From positions 682,001 through 746,000 of the forward strand of contig NC_089424.1 of the NCBI RefSeq assembly GCF_013426205.1: a stretch of 64,000 nt of DNA. Direction: 5' to 3'. The number at the start of each line of letters is the position of its first letter. The stretch's first letter is position 1. Positions 9,900 through 20,994 of this stretch are shown in pieces. Under the pieces are notes generated by a model. It saw only the letters and a list, made by a program, of their open reading frames with translations. It was not told the DNA's origin and searched no databases. Position numbers and translations under genes: made by a program. This stretch comes from Metarhizium brunneum (Eukaryota > Ascomycota > Sordariomycetes > Hypocreales > Clavicipitaceae).

Positions 9900-12780
9900 C
9901 CGTAATAGATTTGAAAATGTAGAAAACCTCGGCTTGCGAGAACCTTAAATACGGAGACATTGATGACGGACTCTGTGCGGCTAATGACAAGATGACGAAA
10001 TGCCGAAACGGAGGGCAAGGGACAAAAACGGCCGATATTATGCAAGACCCTTTTACGGGAATAGTATTCTTAAATGCAATCATGACTTTTTGGTATTCGT
10101 CGGCCCGGAGTACACGAACCGACTCCACAGCGGCAAGGAAGTAACATGAGGACGCGGCGTGACGTGGTCATCAAATTCACTGGCGGAGCCGCCCGAGCTA
10201 CAAAAGCAATGCCATGTTGCCTCCTTTTTCAATTCAGTACTCAAGAGCAGCACGTGCGCATTGACGCATTTCATTAGTTTCCTCATGTCGATATGGTCTC
10301 ACCTTTTTCACTGACACAACAGTACTATCTCTGATAACCAAGGGTTTCTTCTCCGCCCTAGATTTCGTGTTTCTGACGTTAATAATATACATGACTGTCA
10401 TGGTTTACTCACAGATGCTCTCCTGAACTTGATACCAGCCCTGCATTTAAACGGTTTACTCGTTGAAAGAAAACCGACATGCCGGTGGAGAATGTGGAGG
10501 TTCGGAGATATGTAGGCTACCTAGGAACCCCGGTTAATTTATCTGGCAGATGTAAATGCACAAAATAAAGACAAGTTAGTTCACTAGTTTCCTAATAGAG
10601 TTAGCAGCGACCAAGTTGCACCCACGGCCCAGTCATCCGAGTTGGGAATGTAACAAGCCCAGCTGCCAGTGTAGCAGCCATCGTCTATAGTTCAAGTGTG
10701 ATATTAACAGCTACTTGAGCCTACATAATAATAAGGCGTATAGCTCTCCTCAGGTTGAAGACAATGGTAACTATCGCAAATGGAAACTCAAAACAAACCG
10801 TGAGTAGATGAACCCTTCTGGCATCGGCATACCTAAGCCCTGCCCATGGGTACATGTAGTCTCCATCACAAGACTAGTGAAATATCGCATTGATGTTATT
10901 GTATGTGAATTTCACGGAGATGCCGCTGCTACAACAGTAATGTTGGTTTCAAAGTCGCGAAATATTCCAGACGGCGCGATGCATAGCTGCACGCAGAGTA
11001 GAAATGAGGAAAGTTTGCTTTTGCCACCAAGCCACTCGGAACTATTGCGCCAACCATCGGGCCTTCAGGCTCACCAACACCTGACCTGCTAACGCCGGTG
11101 TTGTAGATGCGGCCGCAGCGATTGCCGCGTCCTCATACGACCACAGTCTCAATCCCGGCATTACATATGCAAGTCGTTAGATTGACACCGATGACAGCTC
11201 AAGTGCAGATCTGGCGGGTGATCGGGTAAGCCGCAACGGTTTTGCTCCACAAGACATGGACGGACAAACCCGAAAACAGCCGGGGTTGGTGTTTGCTGGG
11301 CGAGCCATGTGGCTGCATGTAACATTGCATTAGCACAGTACTAGATGGAGTCATCTACAGATGGGGGCAAAAAACGATCAAAGCCTACAAAGAATGCCCG
11401 TATGCCAAGCACCGTATACGTACCTAGGTACGGAGTAGCAATGTCAAGAGTAGAGCACAAGGCCCGGGTGTACTGCGCATCGGGAATAAAGGATCCACGA
11501 CCGTCGCATCTCGCGCGAGAAGCCCAGCAAGGGGGCCCTTGAGTTGACGTCGAGCATCAAACAATCTTCAGCTCAGCATGTCTTCTTGTGATGCTGCGTG
11601 ACCTGATGGACGAGCTTGATTGGGCCCAACGACAGTTTCGGCGCCCACGGCACATCTACATGCATAAGCGATTGCCAAGCTTTAGTGATTGCCTGCATCT
11701 TGACCCCTCTTTAGATTTGCACAAGCGCTGACTGCTGCGTAGGCGAGCGTGCCGATCTTACCTAGCGTTCGCTAAGATTTACATACCGTCGTACAATGTT
11801 ACACGGAAAAGGCCCAACAGATCGTGAAGCCCAACAAAGGGGCTTCACGCCGATATAGGACTTGTTGGTTACACGGCCAGAACACGTGCCCGGGCAAGGA
11901 CCTTAGGCCCGGGCGTTCCTTTCATGTATATAAGGCGGTCACCCTTCTCTTCCTTTCTCGTAGCAACTCAGGACCTTTGCCATCCTACGAGATTATTATT
12001 GAATTGAGCCCTTTTCTGCTCCAAGCCTTCATATTGAACCCTTGTCACATACAAGAATCTGCGGCTAAAGTGCCATGTTTTCATTCCAGCTGGGCTTAAA
12101 CGGGGTTGAAATTCCGAGGGACGTCTTCTTTTTTCAATTCTCCGAAACTTGGGCGTGTAAGAGGAAGAAAGATGGTTGGCCAAGACTGAACAACTCGCAT
12201 AAAAGACGAACGACTGGAAAGAGCTACAGGGTAGCTTATCTTGGAGAAGAAATAAAGTTAAATACAGTAATACACGAAATCAAGACTTTTTCTTCACTTA
12301 CATAAGGTACCTCTCCACACAGACATCGACGTCCTCAAGTCGATACTTTTCAACTTATGCGCGGCCTCTTCTCAAAGATATGGCGGAACTTCTCATGACA
12401 CGGATCGGTGGCGGACGCGTTTTGAGATGTACGACGGCAATCGCATCCGCCAGTTGGAGCGCTCTAGTTTCTCACAGATGGGTTTGAAGACTGATTCAGC
12501 ATACAGGCTTAGTTTGCCAGAATTCTGGGCCATCAAATGTCTGGCCTGCTGGATGGCGTCTGACTCGATTGTTGTTTGATCTCTGAAGTCTGGACTCAAT
12601 CGGTGGCGGGTCATGCCAAGAATTGAGCATCAACCACCTGGACCCACTACCTAGATTCACCCGGCCAATTGGAAACCCGCATAGGAGGTCGGCATCCGTA
12701 AAGAAATAAAAAGTTGCATGATGCATCAATTCATACTCAACAACAATTTCACCTCGCCTCTCGTCGCAACCTCACAAATG
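9900..12780. other. Long stretch without a supported gene
   Basis: The open frames here are short and lack motifs or sensible splice continuations. The frames at 9895-10128 and 10080-10286 (minus) could hold the missing 5' exon of the preceding gene. A TATA-like TATATAAGG with a following CT-rich run near 11927-11965 looks like a fungal promoter but leads into only a 76-codon frame at 12075-12305. Confidence 0.4.
11926..11965 (+). promoter_or_regulatory. TATA box and CT-rich tract without a clear gene
   Basis: A TATATAAGG element is followed about 10 bases later by a pyrimidine-rich run (CCCTTCTCTTCCTTTCTC), the layout usual in well-expressed fungal genes. The only downstream ATG frame of note is 12075-12305, 76 codons, of unknown nature. 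It may be the remaining promoter of a lost gene. Confidence 0.3.
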
Positions 12781-13734
12781 CATGACTCAAGATAATACAT
12801 GGCCTCCTAGCCAGCTTGTTCTCACATTGGATCACGATATGGAGCCGGAAGAGGCATCGGACATCAAAGCATGTTTGAAGAAGGGAGAGCTGATACAAGG
12901 TCCCGACCTGACAGACACAATCAATAGGATACATATGTACACCTGGCCAGGAACACTCCCCGTCACAGATGCCTGTGGCAATAGCCGGTGGTTGCTGGTA
13001 AATTCAATGTTGCCTAGTGTTAGCATTGATACGCTAGGGCAGTCCGTGATTAGCATTGGTGGTGATGCTTCAGATTCTCGGAATCGAGCATCGCAAGACA
13101 AGATGCCGAGATGCCAAAGTACCCCTCAATCTTGAAATAGCGCTAGGGACGGGCCGATCTGAAGTGTCGCTCCGCTAGGGGTGTGTCAAGGCGCATCGTC
13201 CTCGAATCTTGAACCCACGTTGGAGGGCCTGGACTCAATCCACGCCGCTGGATAGTCGAATACTTAATTCCACAAACAGTGGGTATGCAAAAATAGACAA
13301 CAGAGTGAAAACGTCTTAAATAAGACGACGGCAAGCGAAAGTAAGAAAATAAAATGTATTCAGCCATGGGAGGTAATCTGTTACGGTCGGGACCAGATAG
13401 GAGGGTTAGGGTTATCATAAAACGTGGAAAGAAGCACCCCGATTCTGTAGCAATAAGACCCGTACGTTCCATCGAGCGGACTCTATGACTAACATGCCCC
13501 GATTGTCACGGCATGTTTACAACGGCTGGACTTGTTCCTGCCGACCACCCACCCAGCCAACAGGGCATAATGACGAGCTGGACGGTTGTCAAGTCCGTAA
13601 ACTTGTCTGCTTTATACAGTGTGAAAGCCACTCCACTCAGAGTATTGGTAAGGCGCCGTGAATTATATGTCTTGGGCAGATTTATATCCATGAAATAACA
13701 GGCTTCGGACTCATATACTAGCTCATACAACACA
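12781..13734. other. Intergenic; one weak 117-codon frame
   Basis: An open frame at 12782-13135 (plus) begins MTQDNTWPPS and has no recognisable domain; I do not treat it as a gene. Near 13403-13414 there is a two-unit TTAGGG tract. Nothing else is supported. Confidence 0.35.
13403..13414 (+). repeat. Short telomere-like TTAGGG tract
   Basis: GGGTTAGGGTTA, two units of the filamentous-fungal telomere repeat, lies between weak frames and the 3' side of the metallophosphoesterase gene. Confidence 0.6.
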
Positions 13735-14733
13735 CTAAATATCTATAGTAATTGGTGTATTTTGAAGTTCATTCTGAGGCCCCCCTACAACCGCAGCGTT
13801 GACGAAAGTTACGTTCTTATGCGCGTTTGGTTCTTTGAAAATATACTTCACTCTGGCGCATAAAACAATGATAGCCATCCATGCGATGCCACCCCAACCC
13901 GCCCACCCCCTCATCACCTCTTCATACGTTCTCTGCACGCTGTCTAGCATCACATCCTCACGCCCATACGACGCGTGGATATGGCCGAATACATGAAGAC
14001 GAGGCCGCATGCGGTGAAGTTCCTCGGCTAGGTATGGACATCCGGCACGGTGGAAGTCACGTCTATCGAGGTGAAGGTGCGGCGGACCATGGGTGACGAC
14101 AATGTGCGGCCTCTCATCTAGGGAGGCGAATGCATCCTTCCACTGTTGAGAATTGTATGGGTGGTATTGGAAAGCCGATATTCCGTACCGAGGCGTCCAC
14201 GGACTGCCAAAAATTGTGATGCTTCCCATCCTGGGTTGCCCTTCAACGACTTGATCTGTGCGTGTTTCTTGCTTTTGCTGGCTCGCGGGGATTTCGAGAG
14301 TGATGAAGGAATCCTCCAGATACATTACAGTTCCCCAGTCCAGGTCTTTCTTGGTTTTACTCTGCCCATAGCGTCGTTCGGGATACTTGTCAAGGAACAT
14401 GTCGTCTAACAGGACGTCATGATTGCCCGCAACAAAGATCTTGTACTTGTGCGGCTGCGATGAAAGCCACGTCAGGCCATTCTGCACCTCCTCAAATGAT
14501 CCGTTTTCTGTTAGGTCGCCGGCATGAATTAAAACATCTCCCAAGGGCACCGTTGGCTGCTTGTTGTGTGTGTCAGAAATGCAGACTATGCGAATGGGAC
14601 ATGTCTTTGGCGTTGTCGTTGGTTTTGCTGAGGAGGTCTTGGCTTGATGCGCTTTGAGGAGGGCATCGGCGACTCTGCGCATTCGTTGCCCACGGGTTAT
14701 GATGCTAGTACGAGGCTGGGCTGCAGAAGACAT
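13735..14733 (-). CDS. Calcineurin-like metallophosphoesterase (MPPED/rhamnogalacturonate-lyase-neighbour type)
   Basis: A single uninterrupted frame of 332 residues from the ATG at 14733. All metal-binding motifs of the metallophosphoesterase fold appear in order: ISDTHN (about residue 52), HAGDLTENG (about 70), GNHD (about 102), VVTHGPPH (about 212) and FGHIHASYG (about 245). Spacing and a short Arg-rich N-terminus match the fungal MPPED-like group, which acts on phosphodiester substrates that remain poorly defined. A hydrophobic segment near residue 285 (WGGIAWMAIIVLCARV) could anchor the protein in a membrane or be a buried insertion. The gene is intact, in contrast to its neighbours. Confidence 0.88.
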   Translation of the reverse strand: MSSAAQPRTSIITRGQRMRRVADALLKAHQAKTSSAKPTTTPKTCPIRIVCISDTHNKQPTVPLGDVLIHAGDLTENGSFEEVQNGLTWLSSQPHKYKIFVAGNHDVLLDDMFLDKYPERRYGQSKTKKDLDWGTVMYLEDSFITLEIPASQQKQETRTDQVVEGQPRMGSITIFGSPWTPRYGISAFQYHPYNSQQWKDAFASLDERPHIVVTHGPPHLHLDRRDFHRAGCPYLAEELHRMRPRLHVFGHIHASYGREDVMLDSVQRTYEEVMRGWAGWGGIAWMAIIVLCARVKYIFKEPNAHKNVTFVNAAVVGGPQNELQNTPITIDI

Positions 14734-14889
14734 TGATGTCGCGAGGCGTTGTGGGCTTGGTCATGAGCATATTCGAGTGCTTCGTGTGTGCCAGAACAAA
14801 GTTGACAAGCACGATCGACATGTTTTGGGATGTGGCTGCAAGTCTTGGAGACCGTTTCCAGCACAGAGGCCGTATGACTAAGCAGTCCC

Positions 14890-15306
14890 GTGCCTGCTCG
14901 ACTGAGATACGCGAGGGGCGGTCTCGGGACCGATTGGCTCAATACAGAAACGCAGATGTGGATGCCAGGGCCGCTACACAGCCGATTGACCGAAGCTGCT
15001 GAGAGGCAGAATGTCAGGGTCTTTGACATGGCGGGACTGACCATATATGCAGCTCCATGGGCGTATGCCTTTTCGGCAAAGGTGAATCGCATTCTCGCAG
15101 GTGGCGACCAAGCCCGGCCGTACGATCTGGACGACGCGGTCTCGTACATCCACGAGTATATTCGTGCTCACGGCGATCAACCTGTGCCGACAGCAACAGC
15201 CTTGGATTGGGCGCGGCAATTTAACCATGAGAGTACGGCAAATTTTCTCCGTACCCGGGTCAACCAGGCCTACCGCAGGCGGTACGGAGGCAATGCTTTC
15301 GATTAA
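14890..15306 (+). pseudogene. Remnant of a hypothetical nucleotidyltransferase-like gene
   Basis: The frame (about 138 codons) has no upstream ATG before an in-frame stop near 14878. The first internal ATG is at the MWMPG segment. The segment FDMAGLTIYAAPWAYAFSAK followed by YDLDDAVSYIHEYI resembles the C-terminal part of fungal proteins related to nucleotidyltransferases, in which a Lys-containing helix follows the core. I am not certain of that family. The N-terminal part that would hold the catalytic Gly-Ser and Asp residues is absent. The 5' side runs into the head of the divergent metallophosphoesterase gene, about 160 bases away. A truncated relic is the simplest reading. Confidence 0.35.
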
Positions 15307-15532
15307 CGAGGCAGGCCCGATGTGTGAGAATAATTGTTTGTTAGTCTCAGACCAGAAAAGACTGCAATCGTGGTTTGCAATCGGGGCGTGTAGTGTCTTT
15401 ACAGTGTTGAAGCAGCGGCGTGCCTTGTCTGCGTGCGAGGAGGAACGTGTTCGTTAAAGAGTGTGAAGCTTGCTGCTTGAGTTCTATTGCCAGTCTTTGT
15501 GAAAATGTAAAACCACAAGTTGCTGTAGCAAT

Positions 15533-16240
15533 TCATGTGAAAAAAATGTGAGGCGTCCAAAGGAGTATGTTTTTAGCCACAAAGTCCGGGTCGGCTCTAG
15601 GGTCATCTTTATCCTTTATTGTTACTCCATCATGAGTTGGAAGCATTAGAGTGTCCTCTAACGGCGCCACGTTTTCTGCCCATTCCGGGACTTTTTCCCA
15701 CTGGCGGAGGTGGTCAGGGACACTCCTGGCCTTCTCTGCTTCCTCTGGTGTGATCAAAGAGGGATTATCTCGTTGGAGGCCCAGCTCGACTCTTTGGTTA
15801 AAGGATCGTGCAAGAAGGTAAGTGCAGCCCGCGAGGAAGGCATACCTCTCTAGATCATCGTCTTGTGGATCTGGAATGCCTTGAACATCCCAACCGCGTT
15901 GTCGCCAGAAAGATTCCAGGGTATTGCGATAATCAAGAGCCCGATCTAGGACAATGAACTCGTATAGCCTGTAAAGAGCGAAGAGGGGCGAATCTTCGAA
16001 ATAGCCTTGAGGTGCTCCGAATTTCCTCGCTACGATTGCATTCCAATACTGAACTCGGTCCTTTATCATAAGCCTTGGAGGAGGCGGGGGAAAGACGGGG
16101 TAGTCTTCGGGAGAGGGCGTGTAATGGTCGCTGAGAAACTTTTCGCTACATTGGACATGTTCTGCGGTTTCGGCAGGAGTCGCCCGGATTTTGGGGCGCC
16201 ATCTCATTTGTTGTAGGCAGCGGTGGAATATAGCTCGCAT
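15533..16240 (-). CDS. Conserved-looking hypothetical protein, 235 aa
   Basis: An uninterrupted frame from the ATG at 16240 (MRAIFHRCLQ). The product is rich in Pro near residues 43-55 (YPVFPPPPPR) and has a central helical region with FALYRLYEFIVLDRALDY and an acidic C-terminal half. No signal peptide, membrane segment or known catalytic motif is visible. Base composition and codon use look coding, unlike the flanks. I do not recognise the family, and the neighbours give no functional hint. Confidence 0.55.
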   Translation of the reverse strand: MRAIFHRCLQQMRWRPKIRATPAETAEHVQCSEKFLSDHYTPSPEDYPVFPPPPPRLMIKDRVQYWNAIVARKFGAPQGYFEDSPLFALYRLYEFIVLDRALDYRNTLESFWRQRGWDVQGIPDPQDDDLERYAFLAGCTYLLARSFNQRVELGLQRDNPSLITPEEAEKARSVPDHLRQWEKVPEWAENVAPLEDTLMLPTHDGVTIKDKDDPRADPDFVAKNILLWTPHIFFT

Positions 16241-17750
16241 GCTGAGAATATCGTCGCCTACCGAGAAAGAAAACTACGAAAGTATTGTCGCGTTTAGTAT
16301 GGCTAGAATTTGAGAAGGTGCTAGCATGTACTGAAGGGGGACGTCCTTGGAGTTGATGGAAGATAGCTTGTTGGCACGAGATTTTAAATTGCGAGAACTA
16401 CGGAGTACGTTGGTACATCACGCGCCCAGGCACAGCGACCTCATTGACCAGACTGTGCTTCTTTCAAATAGAAGCGGGGCCCCTATCTCCCCCTCCCACG
16501 TGCGAAGCCAATCCCAGCTGGGCTCCTCCTTCGCACCCGGGGCCACCAAACCTCTCCCCTCCAAACCCCGTCTCGATGCTCGCTAGAAAACCTCGAATGG
16601 CCCTGTTAGCCCGCCATTGCTTGTTTTCAATCGTATCTTTCGCCTCGCAGCGGCTTGGGTACTGCAATCTCTAGCTGTACTGAACGACCGTTTTGCTGAT
16701 GACAACATAACCCAGCAAACATCGGAACCTTAGATTTGAGGAATCCCGCCACGGACTGCAATTAGCAGGGCCAACCTCAGCCCAGGGGAGCTTGAACGCA
16801 AGCAAGCAGTCGTCAACGCAGCACTCGTTGTGCCTATCACAGGCACTGACTTCATGCCTCAATGGCTGACCAACGAACGGAGCGACCAGAGACGCCGCGA
16901 AACCCGTTAATCGTGATCCCGCTCCTACGCTACAAAAGACATCGTGAAACGAGAGAAAATACTCGACCAGATGGAAGAAAGCTATGGCTGGCTAGGGTTG
17001 CAGACTTCGATTCTCGGCCTGAGTGGTGTCGGATAGATCTATTACCCAACACGTTAGTCACTCATAGGAAGAAAGTCTGCATGAAGCAAGTCGCAGCTAG
17101 CCATCGAGTACGCATACTGAACCTGAGAGTAATCTTTAGGAACATGAGACTTCTGGGTCTATGCTAGCAATATTGCTCGGCTTGAGCAAAGTTTTCGAGA
17201 TATCACGACCCGCATCAAGGTTCTTGGGCGGCAGAGCTGGGGGTGCAAGTGATGGAGACAGGCGAGAATGAATGAAAGATAATATGAACGCCATAGGAGC
17301 GCTCGCGCTGCCGCCTCCCATGGGGCATATGGCGCGCGGAAGACTATCTAGTATCTATGCTACAGGTAAGATATCGTAGAACATCCCAGGTATCTGGCCT
17401 GACGGCAAGGTAAGTTTCATAACTGCTGCCGTTGGCTCCTCCATTCGAGCTCGTGCTCAGTGGAGTTGATGTACATCTCGCTGCGGATCAGCTGCTAAGG
17501 CATCTTATGATGATATTATAACGTAAGAAAAGGAAAATGTAGGGAACAGGGGGGACTGCGTAGGTTGCATAAATCACGCGGCTACTTGTGTGGGCATTAT
17601 CGTTTGGTGGACTTGTTATTAGGCGTAGCCGGTAGTACCTGATGCTTTGTGTTTTTGGCTTGAACACTGCACATGTGGTCATTGGTTTTCTAGTCGCCTA
17701 GACTTTGGGCAGAGCACTATGTGTTCACGGGTACGGAGCCTTTGGTAGGA
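16241..17750. other. Intergenic without supported genes
   Basis: The frames at 16347-16674 and 16862-17167 lack motifs and overlap each other. I see no RNA gene or repeat. Confidence 0.4.
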
Positions 17751-18388
17751 TCAGCGTGGGTTGCCCTTGTGTTTAAATTTTTGGTGATACCAGTCGAAAT
17801 TGCCCTGACCAGTTCGGGCTGCTAGAAGACTGTGCATGTTGACTTTTGTGAGACTGAGATGCTGGTAGCCCTTGGAGCCTAGTAGCTCTTCGAGCCACCC
17901 CTGTGCAGAGTGCTCTCTGTTTTTGGCTTTACTCAGGCTGGCAACTCCGATTACCGCTTCTTGCCATGTATCATCTCCTGGGAGATGTTCTCCAGCCTTG
18001 GACAGCTCATCCGCTGGTAATTGTTCCGTCTTTTGTGCCACAGATTGCCAGAGTTTCCCTTTGTTGCCGACGATTTCACGCAATAGTGTCTCGAGCTGCT
18101 CAATAGTGCGCTTGACCTGCTGTAAGATCAATGCCAAAATTTCCAAACTTTGTCAACATCAGATTCATGGTCCAGTGGTGCTTCAAAATTGCCCAAGTCA
18201 CGTCTGGGATGGGGAAAGTCCTCGACCGAATCATTGACGGCCAGGAAGGATTTAATTTCCTCACTCAAAATGGCAATTGCATCCTGGATCTCGGTAGAGG
18301 CTTTGTTAATATCTGCCAAGTATAAGAGAAGGCGGAAAGATACATCTGCCAGGCCCGCGGTTTCAACTGCAATAGAGAAGGGGTCCAT
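17751..18388 (-). pseudogene. Stand-alone NLR N-terminal (Fungal_N-like) domain with a frame break
   Basis: The product starts MDPFSIAVETAGLADVSFRL, the typical opening of the N-terminal helical domain of many fungal NACHT/ankyrin NLR proteins (Pfam Fungal_N). That frame stops at 18128. A second frame offset by one base (17751-18146) continues with LILQQVKRTIEQLETLL, the expected next helix. One base lost in the T run near 18140 would explain this. A 29-base intron would also keep phase but is shorter than fungal introns usually are. No NACHT, repeat or death-like domain follows; the frame ends after about 213 residues. Either it is a decayed NLR or an isolated N-terminal-domain gene with an assembly error. 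Confidence 0.5.
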
Positions 18389-19050
18389 GATATCGTCGAA
18401 ATCGAAAGGACTCGCAATCTTGGGGTCATGCTCGGTAGAGCTACTTGAGGAACGTGGATGCTGGTGAAAGTTGTTTGTATCTGCTTCGGCCTTAGTCGAG
18501 CTTGATGACTTTTTTGTGGTAGAATGGAAGTAGCTTGACCCTCCTCAGAGGCTGCACCGAAGCCCAAAGCATCAAATACGTTTTGCACTGTCAAAACCCG
18601 TATGGCTGAGGTCAAGACAACGAAGAATGCTTGTTCGCGCGAAATCGGGCAACTGGTTTGTGGCGCCAGGCTTGGTTTTCCTGTGTGCAGCGTAGTAATT
18701 ACTATGCGGAAGGAACATGGAATCCCAGGGCCACCACATGCCGTGCCAAGATTCTCTACGCACCAGACTGGAGTACCTTCGCTTTCAATACTGAATGCAA
18801 CGAAGGCTAACAGTCGATAGCGCAAAATCTCCAGCGGACACCCTGGTATTGGCAGGCCTGTTGATATAGAAATCGGTCGCTTGCTATATTTGCTAACAAG
18901 ACACCTCGAATTCTCTCTCCCTCGCAACAACACAAGACATTGAGAAACTGACAGCGCTACATATGACGATGAATTCTCCCTCACTGCAACAGCAAGCCAT
19001 TTTGTCAATAATGAATGCACTGCAGTGGTTCCGAAGCATAAGGCACCTCA
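18389..19050. other. Region between the NLR fragment and the HNH relic
   Basis: A minus-strand frame (18265-19020) is open but overlaps the NLR fragment in another frame and has no motif. I do not call it a gene. Confidence 0.35.
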
Positions 19051-20047
19051 TTAGTCGTGAGTGTATTCGTTGTCTGTCAAGTTTGACCTCTCGGCCAGAA
19101 ATCTTTCAATGCTAAGCGGCATAGATGCAAATATGTGCAGGCTCTGAGCATGATTCAGTGCCTCATCATCTGCCACACCAGCCCAAGCAGCATCTTCACA
19201 GTCTGAAATTCGTTGCCATTTTCGGGGATAAGTGCTGGGTCCTACCACGGTGCATCGTTTGCCTCTTTCCAGCATGACTTGGTCATCCGGACCATATTTG
19301 TCGTAGTCCGGTGTAACCGCTGATATTTCGTTTGCTGAGAATGAAGCAGATTGAAGGCTGGCTAAATCCGGCATGTCAGCATTATCTTGCGCTTGCCGGG
19401 CCCGCCGTTTCGAAGGGTCTCCGGTTTGTGCCGAGGTCAGCTCATCGTTTATACCTCTGGTGCTCTCAGGAGACATGCTGGCAATATAAGAGTCAGATTC
19501 CAAGGTCGACGCAGCGATTGACCTCGCCCCAGCGTAAGATTGTAGCATCTGTTCCCTTAAGGGCATCTCAGCAGCCATGTTCTCGATGCAACACATCTCG
19601 TAATGATGGCGTAAAGCTCTGCGATCCACATTAGGTGGTAGCTGAGCAGTCCGACCGTGATATTCTTCAAGAAAGTCGAATGGAACAAAGATGCGGACTC
19701 GCAGCGTATCTGGATGGATGGAAAAGAGTCTAAGGTCGAACAGCTCATGAAGAGTATTGGAAAGCAATATGCCATTCTTGGCTAGCCATGTGCGGCGCCA
19801 AGCTTCACGAAGGCGACGATGACTGTATCTGTGCTCACTGCTGAAAGCTTCAGGCAGGGGATATACATGGTAGTGTCAATTGCTGGGGCACGATATGACA
19901 TGCTTGCACGCCTGGTCCGACTGCTGGACTGGCACACCATCCTCGCCCCTTGCCGCTCACAGCACACCTATTACTTTCAACGAGACAGGAAGTACGGAAG
20001 ATTGCCATGGTTTGACGTGCATCTTCAACTGACATGTCCATCATCAT
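19051..20047 (-). pseudogene. HNH nuclease-like gene with a frameshift inside the HNH core
   Basis: The N-terminal frame (ATG at 20047) carries RCAVSGKGRGWC and ACHIVPQQ, the first half of an HNH_2-type zinc/metal site. After the QQ the frame ends within ten codons. The following frame, shifted by one base, reads HYHVYPLPEA and then a region ending in NGILLSNTLHELFD and FSIHPDTLRVRIFVPF, the rest of the fungal HNH domain. A C-terminal tail of about 120 residues is Ser/Asp-rich and ends at 19051. The junction is at the bases CAGCAATTGACACTAC, around 19880, where one extra base is present relative to a continuous frame. No intron that keeps the CHIVP and HYHVYP blocks fits. These genes are frequent in fungal accessory DNA and their role is unknown. 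Confidence 0.6.
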
Positions 20048-20994
20048 TGGGGGGGTGATGAGACATGTGGCAACGTCATCATCACCAGTAACAGCTTGCG
20101 AGCCGGTGTCAAGGTGTGGGGCCTACAGCAGCCTTTTGTGTGCACACGACAAAAACACCAGGACAACATTGAACTGACCCCGCCGATTTTATGAGCATTG
20201 CAAGAGCCGAGAGCGCGGTTTGGCATCAAGCGAACTCGTGGCCCGCCTGCTGCTCACACGAATCACGGTGAAGAATGGGAAGTGGACTAGATGCCGGAAC
20301 CACTGGAAAGATGCAGCCATTGGAAACATTCGTCTCGTAGAGAGACACGGCCAGGCGCTTGTGGCCGTGTGTAAACTCATTGAAGAAAAGGATCTACTGT
20401 ACTATCTACAAGCTCCTTCGAACCAGCAGTCATCTGTCCCGTGCTGGAGGCACTTCGAACAGCACTTCGGTCAATCAGGCGCCCTGCTCCGCTAGAGGGG
20501 GAGGCCTTGCCGGCTTCCCCGGTGCACAGTCTTGATAATATTGCCCACGTGCATTGACCAGCTCGATTACAACGCAGCCGCTCACTCGAGACAAACCCGC
20601 TGTTCCCTTTGCTCTCGACGCCTTGGATAACGACGCTGTCATGAACACGGCGGCACAGTTTCCGCAGAATTCTTCATTTTCTCCTTCCCACTCTCCAACT
20701 CCCCAACTCTCCAACGAGGCCCCATCGCCAGGTCATTCGCCACGAAACAAAACCACATGTCAAAGTCAGGCATTCGTGGTCGCATCTCAACTTGTCGGTT
20801 CTGCCCATCTTCTGGTGAGCAGCTGGTGGTTGGACCGCAATGTGTGGTTATTTGGATCCTCCTCCCTAAAAGCGGAAAATCTTGAGGATGCGCTAACCAT
20901 GACCGCAGCCATCGCGGCATTACCATGGCGATTGAAGAGATTGTGGCCGGATCAACATGCTGCCATTGTCCTGGAAGCTCCCATTTGGTATTGA
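20048..20994. other. No supported gene
   Basis: Two plus-strand frames (20220-20495 and 20554-20994) lack recognisable motifs and a sensible continuation. The second is Ser/Pro-rich in its first half. Confidence 0.35.

Noticed and set aside
18265..19020. 251-codon minus-strand frame between the NLR fragment and the HNH relic
   Set aside because: Overlaps the NLR fragment in another frame, lacks motifs and has no supporting start context.
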